Source: Megascapheus bottae
Taxonomy: Eukaryota; Chordata; Mammalia; Rodentia; Geomyidae
Direction: 5' to 3'
Assembly (NCBI GenBank): GCA_024803745.1
Contig: JANJXV010001744.1
Location: 17,034 to 81,033, forward strand
Length of the DNA: 64,000 nucleotides
In this document: piece after piece, positions 1 through 15,000 of the stretch
Layout: the number at the start of each line of letters is the position of its first letter
How positions within the stretch are numbered: the stretch's first letter is position 1
Position numbers and translations under genes: made by a program
The notes under the pieces: model-generated
What the model was told of the DNA's origin: nothing
What the model saw: only the letters and a program-made list of their open reading frames with translations
The model's database searches: none

Positions 1-3000
1 TTTACACACCTCCATTGTGACTTCACACACCTCCATTCTGTGAATTCACACACCTCCTTTGTGTGACTTCACACACCTCCATACTATGACTTTCACACAC
101 CTTCAATCTATGACTCACCACCTCCATTCTATGACTTCACAGACTTCCAATCTATGACTTCACAAACCTCCATTCTATGACTTCACACACCTGCAATCTG
201 ACTTCACACACCTCCATTCTCTGACTTCACACACCTCCATTCTCTGACTTCACACACCTCCATTCTGTATCTTCACACGCTTCCAATGTTTGACGTCACA
301 AACCTCCATTCCATGACTTCATACACCTCCATTCTATGACTTCACACACATCCATTCTTTGACCTCACACACCTCCATTTTGACTTCACACACCTCCATT
401 CTGTGACTTCACACACCTGCATTTGTGACTTCACACACCACAATTTTGACTTCACACACGTCCATTCTTTGACTTCACACACCTCCATTTTGACTTCACA
501 CACCTCCATTTTGTGATCACACACCTCCATTGTATGACTTCACACACCTCCATTCTATGACTTCACACACCTACATTGTGACTTCACACACCTACGTTCT
601 ATCAGTTCACACACCTGCATTCAGACTTCACACACCTCCATTCTATGACTTCACACACCTCCATTCTGAATTCACACACCTCCATTCTGACTTCACACAC
701 CTCAATTCTATGATTTCCCACACCTCCATTCTTTGACTTCACACACTTCACATACCTCCTTTCTGAGTTGACACACCTCCATTCTGTGACTTCACATACC
801 TCCAATCTGACTTCACACACCTCCATTCTATGACTTCACACTCCTCCATTCTGTGACTTCGAAAACCACCATTCTATGACTTCAAACATCTCCATTGTGA
901 CTTCACACACCTCCATTCTATGAGTTCACATAGCTCCATTCTGACTTCACACACCTCCATTCTATGACTTCGCACACCTCTATTCTGACTTCACACCCCT
1001 CCATTCTGTGATTTCACATACCTCCACTCTTTGACTTCACACACCTCCATTCTATGATTTCACAAACCTCCATTCAATGATTTCACACAGCTCCATTCTA
1101 TGACTTCACACAACTCCTGTCTGAGTTCACACACCTCCATTCATTGACTTCACACACCTCCAATCTGACTTCACACACCTCCATTCTATGACTCCACACA
1201 CCTCCATTCTGTGATTTCAAAAACCACAATTCTATGACTTCACACACCTCCATTGTGACTTCACATACCTTCATTCTAAGAGTTCACACACCTCCAATCT
1301 GACTTCACACACCTCCATTCTATGAATTCCCACAGCTCCATTCTGACTTAACACACCTCCATTCTATGACTTCGCATACCTCTATTCTGACTTCATACAC
1401 CTCCATTCTGTGACTTCACACACCTCCATTCTATGACTTCAAACACCTCCATTCTGTGACTTCACACACCTCAACTCTGTCACTTTACACACCTCCATTC
1501 TGTGGCTTCTCACACCTCCATTCTGTGATTTTACACACCTCCATTCTATGACTTCACACACCTCCATTCTTTGACTTCACACACCTCCATTCTATGACTT
1601 CAACACCACCATTGTGACTTCACACATCGCCGTTCTGTGACTTCACACACCTCCCTTCTGTGACTTGACACACCTCCATTCTATGACTTCACACACCTCC
1701 ATTCTATGACTTCACACACCTCCATTATGTAATTTCACACACTTCCAATGTTTGACTTCACAAAACTCCATTCCATGACTTCATACACCTCCATTCTATG
1801 ACTTCACATACCTCCATTCTATGACTTCACAAACCTCCATTCTATGACTTCACACATCTGCATTCTGACTTCACACACCTCCATTCTATGTCTTCGCACA
1901 CCTCCCTTCTCTGACTTCACACATCCCCATTCTGACTTCACACACCTCCAATCTATGACTTCACACATCTCCCTTCTCTGACTTCACACACCTCCATTCT
2001 GTAACTTCACACACTTCCAATGTTTGACTTCATAAACATCCATTCCATGACTTCATACACATCCATTCTATGACTTCACACAACTCCTTTCTTTGACTTC
2101 ACAAAATTCCATTTTGATTTCACACACCTCCACTCTGTGACTTCACACACCTCCATTTGTGACTTCACACCTCACAATTTTGACTTCACACACCTCCATT
2201 CTGTGACTCACCCACCTCCATTCTGAGTAAACACACCTCCATTTGTGACTTCACACACCTCCATTCTGACTTCACACACCTCCATTCTATGACTTCACAT
2301 ACTTCCATTCTATGACTTCACACACCTCCATTCTGTGACTTCACACACTTCCACTCTGAGTTCACACACTTCCATTCTGTGTCTTCACACACCTCCATTC
2401 TGTGACTTCACACACCTCGTTATATGACTTCAGACACCTCCATTCTGTGACCTCACACACCTCAAATCTGAGTTCACACCCCTCCATAGTGTGACCTCAC
2501 ACACCTCCATTCTGTGACTTCACACACCTCCATTCTATGACTTCACACACCTCCATTCTATGACTTCACACACCTCCATTCTATGCCTTTACACACCTCC
2601 ATTCTGTGACTTCACACACCTCCATTCTATGACATCACACACCTCCATTCTGTGACTTCACACACCTCCATTCTATGACTTCACATACCTCCATTCTATG
2701 ACTTCAGAAACCTACATTGTGACTTCACACACGTCCATTCTATGAGTTCACACACCTGCATTGTGACTTCACCCAACTCCATTCTCTGACTTCACACACC
2801 TCCATTCTGACTTCACACACCTCCATTCTGACTTCACACACCTCAATTCTGTGACTTCACACACCTCCATTCTATGATTTCACACACCTCCATTCTATGA
2901 CTTCACAGACCTCCATTCTCTGACTTCACACACCTCCTTTCTGAGTTCACACACATCCATTCTGTGACTTCACACACCTCCATTGTGACTTCATTCACCT

Positions 3001-5480
3001 CCATTCTATGAGTTCACACACCGCCATTCTGACTTCACACACTTCCATTCTATGACTTCACACAGCTCCATTCTGAGTTCACATACCTCCATTCTATGAC
3101 TTCGCACACCTCTATTTTGACTTCACACATCTGCATTCTGTGACTTCACTCACCTCCATTCTATGACTTCACACACCTCCATTCTATGACTTCACACACC
3201 TCCATTCTATGCCTTTCCACACCTCCATTCTGTGACTTCACACAACTCCATTCTATGACATCACACACCTCCATTCTGTGACTTCACACACCTCCATTCT
3301 ATGACTTCACACACCTCCATTCTATGACTTCAGATACCTACATTGTGACTTCACACACCTCCATTCTATGAGTTCACACACCTGCATTGTGACTTCACCC
3401 ACCTCCATTCTCTGACTTCACACACCTCCATTCTGACTTCACACACCTCCATTCTGACTTCACACACCTCAATTCTGTGAATTCACATACCTCCATTCTA
3501 TGATTTCACACACCTCCATTCTATGACTTCACAGACCTCCATTCTATGACTTCACACACCCCCTTTCTGAATTCACACACATCCATTCTGTGACTTCACA
3601 CACCTCCATTGTGACTTCATACGCCTCCATTCTATGAGTTCACACACCTCCATTCTGACTTCACACACTTCCATTCTGTGACTTCACACAGCTCCATTCT
3701 GACTTCAGACACCTCCATTCTATGACTTCACACACCTCTATTCTGACTTCACACAACTGCATTCTGTGACTTCACACACCTCCATTCTATGACTTCACAC
3801 GCCTCCATTCTTTGACTTCACACACCTCCACTCTGTGACTTTACACACCTCCATTCTGTGACTTCACACACCTCCATTCTGTGATTTCACACACAATCCA
3901 TTCTATGACTTCACAAACCTCCATTCTTTGATTTCACACACCTCCATTCTATGACTTCACACACCTCCATTGTGACTTCATACAACTCCATTCTGTGAAT
4001 TCACACACCTCCTTGCTATGACTTCACACACCTCCATACTATGACTTCCTCACACCTTCAATCTATGACTTCACAACCTCCATTCTATGACTTCACACAC
4101 CTGCAATCTGACTTCACACACCTCCATTCTCTGACTTCACACACCTCCATTCTCTGACTTCACACACCTCCATTCTGTAACTTCACACGCTTCCAATGTT
4201 TGACGTCACAAACCTCCATTCCATGACTTCATACACCTCCATTCTATGACTTCACACACATCCATTCTTTGACCTCACACACCTCCATTTTGACTTCACA
4301 CACCTCCATTCTGTGACTTCACACACCTGCATTTGTGACTTCACACACCACAATTTTGACTTCACACACGTCCATTCTTTGACTTCACACACCTCCATTT
4401 TGACTTCACACACTTCCATTCTGTGACTTCACACACCTCCATTCTGTGACTTCACACACCTACATTGTTTGACTTCACACACCTCCGTTTTGACTTCACA
4501 CACCTCCATTCTATGACTTCTCACGCCTTCATTCTTACTTCAGAAACATCCATTCTATGACTTCACAAACCTCCCTTCTGTGAATTCACACACCTCCATT
4601 CTGGGTTCACACACCTCCATACTGTCACTTCACACACCTCCATTCTATGACTTCACACACCTCCATCTGTGACTTCACACACCTCCATTCTATGACTTCA
4701 CACTCCTCCATTCTATGAGTTCACACACCTCCATTCTATGACTTCACACACCTCCATTCTGACTTCACACACTTCCACTTTGACTTCAAAGACCTCATTT
4801 CTATGAATTCACACACCTCCATTCTTTGACTTCACACACCTCCATTCTGTGACTTCCCACACCTCCATTCTGAGAATTCACACACCTCCACTCTGTGACT
4901 TTACACACCTCCACTCTGTGACTACACACACCTCCATTTTGTGATTTCACACACCTCCATTCTATGACTTCACACACCTCCATTCTATGACTTCACACAT
5001 CTCCATTCTATGAATTCACACAACTCCATTGTGACTTCACACAACTCTATTCTGTGACTTCACACACATGCCTTCTCTGACTTCACACACCTCCATTCTA
5101 TGACTTCACACCTCCATTCTATGACTTCACATCTCCATTCTATGACTTCACAAACCAACATTTATGACGTCACACACCTCCATTCTGTGACTTCACACAC
5201 CTCCATTCTATGAGTTCACACACCTGCATTGTGACTTCACCCACCTCCATTCTCTGACTTCACACACCTCCATTCTGACTTCACACAACCCCATTCTGAC
5301 TTCACACACTTCCATTCTATGACTTCACACAGCTCCATTCTGACTTCACACACCTCCATTCTATGACTTCGCACACCTCTATTCTGACTTCACACAACTG
5401 AATTCTGTGACTTCACACACCTCCATTCTATGATTTCACATGCCTCCATTCTGTGACTTCACACACCTACACTCTGTGAC
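1..5480. repeat. HOR-A copy 1 (short form, 5,480 bp)
   Basis: The order of variant monomers starting at base 1 (TTTACACACC, then CATTGTGACTTC, then CCTTTGTGTGACTTC) recurs at 5,481, 12,575 and 25,067, which defines the unit boundary used here. Internally there is a tandem duplication of about 0.63 kb: the block with CTATGCCTTTACAC near 2,580 is repeated with CTATGCCTTTCCAC near 3,206, and GAAACCTACATT at 2,707 pairs with GATACCTACATT at 3,333. The first 0.5 kb is also repeated about 3,910 bp later; for example, TGACGTCA at 291 pairs with 4,201. Two blocks offset by about 360 bp share a rare AAAACCAC-type monomer near 861 and 1,221. Compared with copy 3, a section of about 7.1 kb is absent at about 5,195-5,210. 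Confidence 0.9.
2580..3830. repeat. ~0.63 kb tandem subrepeat pair inside HOR-A
   Basis: Two consecutive blocks, roughly 2,580-3,205 and 3,206-3,830, carry the same order of marker monomers: CTATGCCTTT, then GACATCAC, then a CAGA(A/T)ACCTACATT monomer, then ACCTGCATTGTG, then a CTCC(T)TTCTGA(G/A)TTC monomer and GTGACTTCAT. The marker offset is 626 bp at the CCTACATT monomer and drifts slightly downstream because monomers of 21 and 23 bp were gained or lost. The pair is inherited in other HOR-A copies, for example 15,045 to about 16,290 and 27,645 to about 28,900. The exact edges cannot be fixed by eye because they lie within near-identical monomers. Confidence 0.75.
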
Positions 5481-7311
5481 TTTACACACCTCCATTGTGA
5501 CTTCACACACCTCCATTCTGTGAATTCACACACCTCCTTTGTGTGACTTCACACACCTCCATACTATGACTTTCACACACCTTCAATCTATGACTCACCA
5601 CCTCCATTCTATGACTTCACAGACTTCCAATCTATGACTTCACAAACCTCCATTCTATGACTTCACACACCTGCAATCTGACTTCACACACCTCCATTCT
5701 CTGACTTCACACACCTCCATTCTCTGACTTCACACACCTCCATTCTGTATCTTCACACGCTTCCAATGTTTGACGTCACAAACCTCCATTCCATGACTTC
5801 ATACACCTCCATTCTATGACTTCACACACATCCATTCTTTGACCTCACACACCTCCATTTTGACTTCACACACCTCCATTCTGTGACTTCACACACCTGC
5901 ATTTGTGACTTCACACACCACAATTTTGACTTCACACACGTCCATTCTTTGACTTCACACACCTCCATTTTGACTTCACACACCTCCATTTTGTGATCAC
6001 ACACCTCCATTGTATGACTTCACACACCTCCATTCTATGACTTCACACACCTACATTGTGACTTCACACACCTACGTTCTATCAGTTCACACACCTGCAT
6101 TGAGACTTCACACACCTCCATTCTATGACTTCACACACCTCCATTCTGAATTCACACAGCTCCATTCTGACTTCACACACCTCAGTTCTATGATTTCCCA
6201 CACCTCCATTCTTTGACTTCACACACTTCACATACCTCCTTTCTGAGTTGACACACCTCCATTCTGTGACTTCACATACCTCCAATCTGACTTCACACAC
6301 CTCCATTCTATGACTTCACACTCCTCCATTCTGTGACTTCGAAAACCACCATTCTATGACTTCAAACATCTCCATTGTGACTTCACACACCTCCATTCTA
6401 TGAGTTCACATAGCTCCATTCTGACTTCACACACCTCCATTCTATGACTTCGCACACCTCTATTCTGACTTCACACCCCTCCATTCTGTGATTTCACATA
6501 CCTCCACTCTTTGACTTCACACACCTCCATTCTATGATTTCACAAACCTCCATTCAATGATTTCACACAGCTCCATTCTATGACTTCACACAACTCCTGT
6601 CTGAGTTCACACACCTCCATTCATTGACTTCACACACCTCCAATCTGACTTCACACACCTCCATTCTATGACTCCACACACCTCCATTCTGTGATTTCAA
6701 AAACCACAATTCTATGACTTCACACACCTCCATTGTGACTTCACATACCTTCATTCTAAGAGTTCACACACCTCCAATCTGACTTCACACACCTCCATTC
6801 TATGAATTCCCACAGCTCCATTCTGACTTAACACACCCCCATTCTATGACTTCGCATACCTCTATTCTGACTTCATACACCTCCATTCTGTGACTTCACA
6901 CACCTCCATTCTATGACTTCAAACACCTCCATTCTGTGACTTCACACACCTCAACTCTGTCACTTTACACACCTCCATTCTGTGGCTTCTCACACCTCCA
7001 TTCTGTGATTTTACACACCTCCATTCTATGACTTCACACACTTCCATTCTTTGACTTCACAAACCTCCATTCTATGACTTCAACACCACCATTGTGACTT
7101 CACACATCGCCGTTCTGTGACTTCACACACCTCCCTTCTGTGACTTGACACACCTCCATTCTATGACTTCACACACCTCCATTCTATGACTTCACACACC
7201 TCCATTATGTAATTTCACACACTTCCAATGTTTGACTTCACAAAACTCCATTCCATGACTTCATACACCTCCATTCTATGACTTCACATACCTCCATTCT
7301 ATGACTTCACA

Positions 7312-10300
7312 CATCTGCATTCTGACTTCACACACCTCCATTCTATGTCTTCGCACACCTCCCTTCTCTGACTTCACACATCCCCATTCTGACTTCACAC
7401 ACCTCCAATCTATGACTTCACACATCTCCCTTCTCTGACTTCACACACCTCCATTCTGTAACTTCACACACTTCCAATGTTTGACTTCATAAACATCCAT
7501 TCCATGACTTCATACACATCCATTCTATGACTTCACACAACTCCTTTCTTTGACTTCACAAAATTCCATTTTGATTTCACACACCTCCACTCTGTGACTT
7601 CACACACCTCCATTTGTGACTTCACACCTCACAATTTTGACTTCACACACCTCCATTCTGTGACTCACCCACCTCCATTCTGAGTAAACACACCTCCATT
7701 TGTGACTTCACACACCTCCATTCTGACTTCACACACCTCCATTCTATGACTTCACATACTTCCATTCTATGACTTCACACACCTCCATTCTGTGACTTCA
7801 CACACTTCCACTCTGAGTTCACACACTTCCATTCTGTGTCTTCACACACCTCCATTCTGTGACTTCACACACCTCGTTATATGACTTCAGACACCTCCAT
7901 TCTGTGACCTCACACACCTCAAATCTGAGTTCACACCCCTCCATAGTGTGACCTCACACACCTCCATTCTGTGACTTCACACACCTCCATTCTATGACTT
8001 CACACACCTCCATTCTATGCCTTTACACACCTCCATTCTGTGACTTCACACACCTCCATTCTATGACATCACACACCTCCATTCTGTGACTTCACACACC
8101 TCCATTCTATGACTTCACATACCTCCATTCTATGACTTCAGAAACCTACATTGTGACTTCACACACGTCCATTCTATGAGTTCACACACCTGCATTGTGA
8201 CTTCACCCAACTCCATTCTCTGACTTCACACACCTCCATTCTGACTTCACACACCTCCATTCTGACTTCACACACCTCAATTCTGTGACTTCACACACCT
8301 CCATTCTATGATTTCACACACCTCCATTCTATGACTTCACAGACCTCCATTCTCTGACTTCACACACCTCCTTTCTGAGTTCACACACATCCATTCTGTG
8401 ACTTCACAGACCTCCATTGTGACTTCATTCACCTCCATTCTATGAGTTCACACACCGCCATTCTGACTTCACACACTTCCATTCTATGACTTCACACAGC
8501 TCCATTCTGAGTTCACATACCTCCATTCTATGACTTCGCACACCTCTATTTTGACTTCACACATCTGCATTCTGTGACTTCACTCACCTCCATTCTATGA
8601 CTTCACACACCTCCATTCTATGACTTCACACACCTCCATTCTATGCCTTTCCACACCTCCATTCTGTGACTTCACACAACTCTATTCTGTGACTTCACAC
8701 ATCTGCATTCTGTGACTTCACACACCTCCATTCTATGACTTCACACCTCCATTCTATGACTTCACATCTCCATTCTATGACTTCACAAACCAACATTTAT
8801 GACGTCACACACCTCCATTCTGTGACTTCACACACCTCCATTCTGAGTTCACACACCTCCATTCTGTGACTTCGCACACCTCCAATATATGACTTCACAC
8901 ACCTCCAGTTTGTGACTTTGCACACCTCCATTTTATGATTTCACACACCTCCATTCTATGACTTCACACACCTACATTGTGATTTCACACACACCTCCAT
9001 TCTGTGACTTCACACACCTCCAATATATGACTTCACACACCTCCATTTTGTGACTTCGCACACCTCCATTCTATGACTTCACACCTCCATTCTATGACTT
9101 CACATCTCCATTCTATGACTTCACAAACCAACATTTATGACGTCACACACCTCCATTCTGTGACTTCACACACCTCCAATATATGACTTCACACACCTCC
9201 AGTTTGTGACTTTGCACACCTCCATTTTATGATTTCACACACCTCCATTCTATGACTTCACACACCTACATTGTGATTTCACACACACCTCCATTCTGTG
9301 ACTTCACACACCTCCAATATATGACTTCACACACCTCCATTTTGTGACTTCACACACCTCCATTCTATGACTTCACAATCCTCCATTCTATGACTTCACA
9401 CATCTGCATTCTGACTTCACACACCTCCATTCTATGTCTTCGCACACCTCCCTTCTCTGACTTCACACATCCCCATTCTGACTTCACACACCTCCAATCT
9501 ATGACTTCACACATCTCCCTTCTCTGACTTCACACACCTCCATTCTGTAACTTCACACACTTCCAATGTTGGACTTCATAAACATCCATTCCATGACTTC
9601 ATACACATCCATTCTATGACTTCACACAACTCCTTTCTTTGACTTCACAAAATTCCATTTTGATTTCACACACCTCCACTCTGTGACTTCACACACCTCC
9701 ATTTGTGACTTCACACCTCACAATTTTGACTTCACACACCTCCATTCTGTGACTCACCCACCTCCATTCTGAGTAAACACACCTCCATTTGTGACTTCAC
9801 ACACCTCCATTCTATGACTTCACACACCTCCATTCTATGACTTCACATACTTCCATTCTATGACTTCACACACCTCCATTCTGTGACTTCACACACTTCC
9901 ACTCTGAGTTCACACACTTCCATTCTGTGTCTTCACACACCTCCATTCTGTGACTTCACACACCTCGTTATATGACTTCAGACACCTCCATTCTGTGACC
10001 TCACACACCTCAAATCTGAGTTCACACCCCTCCATAGTGTGACCTCACACACCTCCATTCTGTGACTTCAGAAACCTACATTGTGACTTCACACACGTCC
10101 ATTCTATGAGTTCACACACCTGCATTGTGACTTCACCCAACTCCATTCTCTGACTTCACACACCTCCATTCTGACTTCACACACCTCCATTCTGACTTCA
10201 CACACCTCCATTCTATGACTTCACACACCTCCATTCTATGATTTCACACACCTCCATTCTATGACTTCACAGACCTCCATTCTCTGACTTCACACACCTC

Positions 10301-12050
10301 CTTTCTGAGTTCACACACATCCATTCTGTGACTTCACAGACCTCCATTGTGACTTCATTCACCTCCATTCTATGAGTTCACACACCGCCATTCTGACTTC
10401 ACACACTTCCATTCTATGACTTCACACAGCTCCATTCTGAGTTCACATACCTCCATTCTATGACTTCGCACACCTCTATTTTGACTTCACACATCTGCAT
10501 TCTGTGACTTCACTCACCTCCATTCTATGACTTCACACACCTCCATTCTATGACTTCACACACCTCCATTCTATGCCTTTCCACACCTCCATTCTGTGAC
10601 TTCACACAACTCTATTCTGTGACTTCACACATCTGCATTCTGTGACTTCACACACCTCCATTCTATGACTTCACACCTCCATTCTATGACTTCACATCTC
10701 CATTCTATGACTTCACAAACCAACATTTATGACGTCACACACCTCCATTCTGTGACTTCACACACCTCCATTCTGAGTTCACACACCTCCATTCTGTGAC
10801 TTCACACACCTCCAATATATGACTTCACACACCTCCAGTTTGTGACTTTGCACACCTCCATTTTATGATTTCACACACCTCCATTCTATGACTTCACACA
10901 CCTACATTGTGATTTCACACACACCTCCATTCTGTGACTTCACACACCTCCAATATATGACTTCACACACCTCCATTTTGTGACTTCACACACCTCCATT
11001 CTATGACTTCACAATCCTCCATTCTATGACTTCACACATCTGCATTCTGACTTCACACACCTCCATTCTATGTCTTCGCACACCTCCCTTCTCTGACTTC
11101 ACACATCCCCATTCTGACTTCACACACCTCCAATCTATGACTTCACACATCTCCCTTCTCTGACTTCACACACCTCCATTCTGTAACTTCACACACTTCC
11201 AATGTTTGACTTCATAAACATCCATTCCCTGACTTCATACACATCCATTCTATGACTTCACACAACTCCTTTCTTTGACTTCACAAAATTCCATTTTGAT
11301 TTCACACACCTCCACTCTGTGACTTCACACACCTCCATTTGTGACTTCACACCTCACAATTTTGACTTCACACACCTCCATTCTGTGACTCACCCACCTC
11401 CATTCTGAGTAAACACACCTCCATTTGTGACTTCACACACCTCCATTCTGACTTCACACACCTCCATTCTATGACTTCACATACTTCCATTCTATGACTT
11501 CACACACCTCCATTCTGTGACTTCACACACTTCCACTCTGAGTTCACACACTTCCATTCTGTGTCTTCACACACCTCCATTCTGTGACTTCACACACCTC
11601 GTTATATGACTTCAGACACCTCCATTCTGTGACCTCACACACCTCAAATCTGAGTTCACACCCCTCCATAGTGTGACCTCACACACCTCCATTCTGTGAC
11701 TTCACACACCTCCATTCTATGACTTCACACACCTCCATTCTATGACTTCACACACCTCCATTCTATGCCTTTACACACCTCCATTCTGTGACTTCACACA
11801 CCTCCATTCTATGACATCACACACCTCCATTCTGTGACTTCACACACCTCCATTCTATGACTTCACATACCTCCATTCTATGACTTCAGAAACCTACATT
11901 GTGACTTCACACACGTCCATTCTATGAGTTCACACACCTGCATTGTGACTTCACCCAACTCCATTCTCTGACTTCACACACCTCCATTCTGACTTCACAC
12001 ACCTCCATTCTGACTTCACACACCTCAATTCTGTGACTTCACACACCTCC
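7312..12050. repeat. Three nested 1.0-2.1 kb duplications inside HOR-A copy 2
   Basis: The three blocks start at 7,312, 9,401 and 11,037. The second omits about 159 bp present in the first: marker GAAACCTACA lies at 8,141 in block one and 10,071 in block two, an offset of 1,930 against 2,089 at the start. Block one is one monomer (23 bp) shorter than block three and copy 1 over the same interval: 829 bp against 852 bp from CATCTGCATT to GAAACCTACA. Each of the first two blocks ends in the CAATATATG module. The most likely reading is repeated unequal exchange or conversion inside one HOR. Confidence 0.82.
8731..9400. repeat. 338-bp tandem module marked by TGACGTCA and CAATATATG
   Basis: Two successive blocks carry TGACGTCA at 8,800 and 9,138 (338 bp apart). 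Each is followed by CTCCAATATATGACTTC monomers and a GTGATTTCACACACACC monomer that has an extra AC. The module reappears at about 10,671-11,030, 12,050-12,300 and 17,610-17,890, and in altered form at 21,200-21,800 and 22,180-22,750. The CAATATATG variant was seen only in HOR-A, so it is a good territory-specific tag. Confidence 0.8.
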
Positions 12051-15000
12051 ATTTTATGATTTCACACACCTCCATTCTATGACTTCACACACCTACATTG
12101 TGATTTCACACACACCTCCATTCTGTGACTTCACACACCTCCAATATATGACTTCACACACCTCCATTTTGTGACTTCGCACACCTCCATTCTATGACTT
12201 CACACCTCCATTCTATGACTTCACATCTCCATTCTATGACTTCACAAACCAACATTTATGACGTCACACACCTCCATTCTGTGACTTCACACACCTCCAT
12301 TCTATGAGTTCACACACCTGCATTGTGACTTCACCCACCTCCATTCTCTGACTTCACACACCTCCATTCTGACTTCACACAACCCCATTCTGACTTCACA
12401 CACTTCCATTCTATGACTTCACACAGCTCCATTCTGACTTCACACACCTCCATTCTATGACTTCGCACACCTCTATTCTGACTTCACACAACTGAATTCT
12501 GTGACTTCACACACCTCCATTCTATGATTTCACACGCCTCCATTCTGTGACTTCACACACCTACACTCTGTGACTTTACACACCTCCATTGTGACTTCAC
12601 ACACCTCCATTCTGTGAATTCACACACCTCCTTTGTGTGACTTCACACACCTCCATACTATGACTTTCACACACCTTCAATCTATGACTCACCACCTCCA
12701 TTCTATGACTTCACAGACTTCCAATCTATGACTTCACAAACCTCCATTCTATGACTTCACACACCTGCAATCTGACTTCACACAACTCCATTCTCTGACT
12801 TCACACACCTCCATTCTCTGACTTCACACACCTCCATTCTGTATCTTCACACGCTTCCAATGTTTGACGTCACAAACCTCCATTCCATGACTTCATACAC
12901 CTCCATTCTATGACTTCACACACATCCATTCTTTGACCTCACACACCTCCATTTTGACTTCACACACCTCCATTCTGTGACTTCACACACCTGCATTTGT
13001 GACTTCACACACCACAATATTGACTTCACACACGTCCATTTTGACTTCACACACCTCCATTTTGTGATCACACACCTCCATTGTATGACTTCACACACCT
13101 CCATTCTATGACTTCACACACCTACATTGTGACTTCACACACCTACGTTCTATCAGTTCACACACCTGCATTGAGACTTCACACACCTCCATTCTATGAT
13201 TTCACACACCTCCATTCTGAATTCACACACCTCCATTCTGACTTCACACACCTCAATTCTATGATTTCCCACACCTCCATTCTTTGACTTCACACACTTC
13301 ACATACCTCCTTTCTGAGTTGACACACTTCCATTCTGTGACTTCACATACATCCAATCTGACTTCACACACCTCCATTCTATGACTTCACACTCCTCCAT
13401 TCTGTGACTTCGAAAACCACCATTCTATGACTTCAAACATCTCCATTGTGACTTCACACACCTCCATTCTATGAGTTCACATAGCTCCATTCTGACTTCA
13501 CACACCTCCATTCTATGACTTCGCACACCTCTATTCTGACTTCACACCCCTCCATTCTGTGATTTCACATACCTCCACTCTTTGACTTCACACACCTCCA
13601 TTCTATGATTTCACAAACCTCCATTCAATGATTTCACACAGCTCCATTCTATGACTTCACACAACTCCTGTCTGAGTTCACACACCTCCATTCATTGACT
13701 TCACACACCTCCAATCTGACTTCACACACCTCCATTCTATGACTCCACACACCTCCATTCTGTCATTTCAAAAACCACAATTCTATGACTTCACACACCT
13801 CCATTGTGACTTCACATACCTTCATTCTAAGAGTTCACACACCTCCAATCTGACTTCACACACCTCCATTCTATGAATTCCCACAGCTCCATTCTGACTT
13901 AACACACCCCCATTCTATGACTTCGCATACCTCAACTCTGTCACTTTACACACCTCCATTCTGTGGCTTCTCACACCTCCATTCTGTGATTTTACACACC
14001 TCCATTCTATGACTTCACACACCTCCATTCTTTGACTTCACACACCTCCATTCTATGACTTCAACACCACCATTGTGACTTCACACATCGCCGTTCTGTG
14101 ACTTCACACACCTCCCTTCTGTGACTTGACACACCTCCATTCTATGACTTCACACACCTCCATTCTATGACTTCACACACCTCCATTATGTAATTTCACA
14201 GACTTCCAATGTTTGACTTCACAAAACTCCATTCCATGACTTCATACACCTCCATTCTATGACTTCACATACCTCCATTCTATGACTTCACAATCCTCCA
14301 TTCTATGACTTCACACATCTGCATTCTGACTTCACACACCTCCATTCTATGTCTTCGCACACCTCCCTTCTCTGACTTCACACATCCCCATTCTGACTTC
14401 ACACACCTCCAATCTATGACTTCACACATCTCCCTTCTCTGACTTCACACACCTCCATTCTGTAACTTCACACACTTCCAATGTTTGACTTCATAAACAT
14501 CCATTCCATGACTTCATACACATCCATTCTATGACTTCACACAACTCCTTTCTTTGACTTCACAAAATTCCATTTTGATTTCACACACCTCCACTCTGTG
14601 ACTTCACACACCTCCATTTGTGACTTCACACCTCACAATTTTGACTTCACACACCTCCATTCTGTGACTCACCCACCTCCATTCTGAGTAAACACACCTC
14701 CATTTGTGACTTCACACACCTCCATTCTGACTTCACACACCTCCATTCTATGACTTCACATACTTCCATTCTATGACTTCACACACCTCCATTCTGTGAC
14801 TTCACACACTTCCACTCTGAGTTCACACACTTCCATTCTGTGTCTTCACACACCTCCATTCTGTGACTTCACACACCTCGTTATATGACTTCAGACACCT
14901 CCATTCTGTGACCTCACACACCTCAAATCTGAGTTCACACCCCTCCATAGTGTGACCTCACACACCTCCATTCTGTGACTTCACACACCTCCATTCTATG

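Larger units (their letters stand above)
5481..12574. repeat. HOR-A copy 2 (7,094 bp, internally rearranged)
   Basis: Bases 5,481 to about 8,670 follow copy 1 with an offset of 5,480. At about 8,680 the sequence jumps from the copy-1 position near 3,230 to a module seen near 5,050 in copy 1 and 17,600 in copy 3. It then contains extra nested duplications: the marker CATCTGCATTCTGAC occurs at 7,312, 9,401 and 11,037, giving repeats of 2,089 and 1,636 bp. The last 270 bp (12,305-12,574) matches 5,211-5,480 with an offset of 7,094. This includes the private change ACAACTGAATT, so copies 1 and 2 share a junction that copy 3 lacks. Confidence 0.88.

Noticed and set aside
111..117. TGACTCA (AP-1-like) at the CTATGACTCACC monomer
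   Set aside because: It is a single deletion variant of TGACTTCA that recurs only with HOR-A copies (for example 5,591 and 12,685). There is no supporting promoter context, and a 7-mer is expected by chance variation in a repeat so close to it.
342..530. Open frames of 60-74 codons on both strands (for example 342-530, 602-826, 4801-4983, 13081-13287, 20944-21141, 25668-25892) with Cys/Val/Glu-rich or His/Thr/Ser-rich repeating peptides
   Set aside because: They are translations of the satellite. Three 23-bp monomers make a 69-bp frame that repeats every 23 residues. They overlap each other on opposite strands, recur at every HOR copy, have no start context, and end wherever a 21/22-bp monomer shifts the frame.
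12916..13104. Apparent gene variant at 12,916-13,104 compared with 342-530
   Set aside because: The difference comes from a missing CTTTG-linked monomer and a point change in the repeat, which shift the spurious frame. It is not gene divergence.
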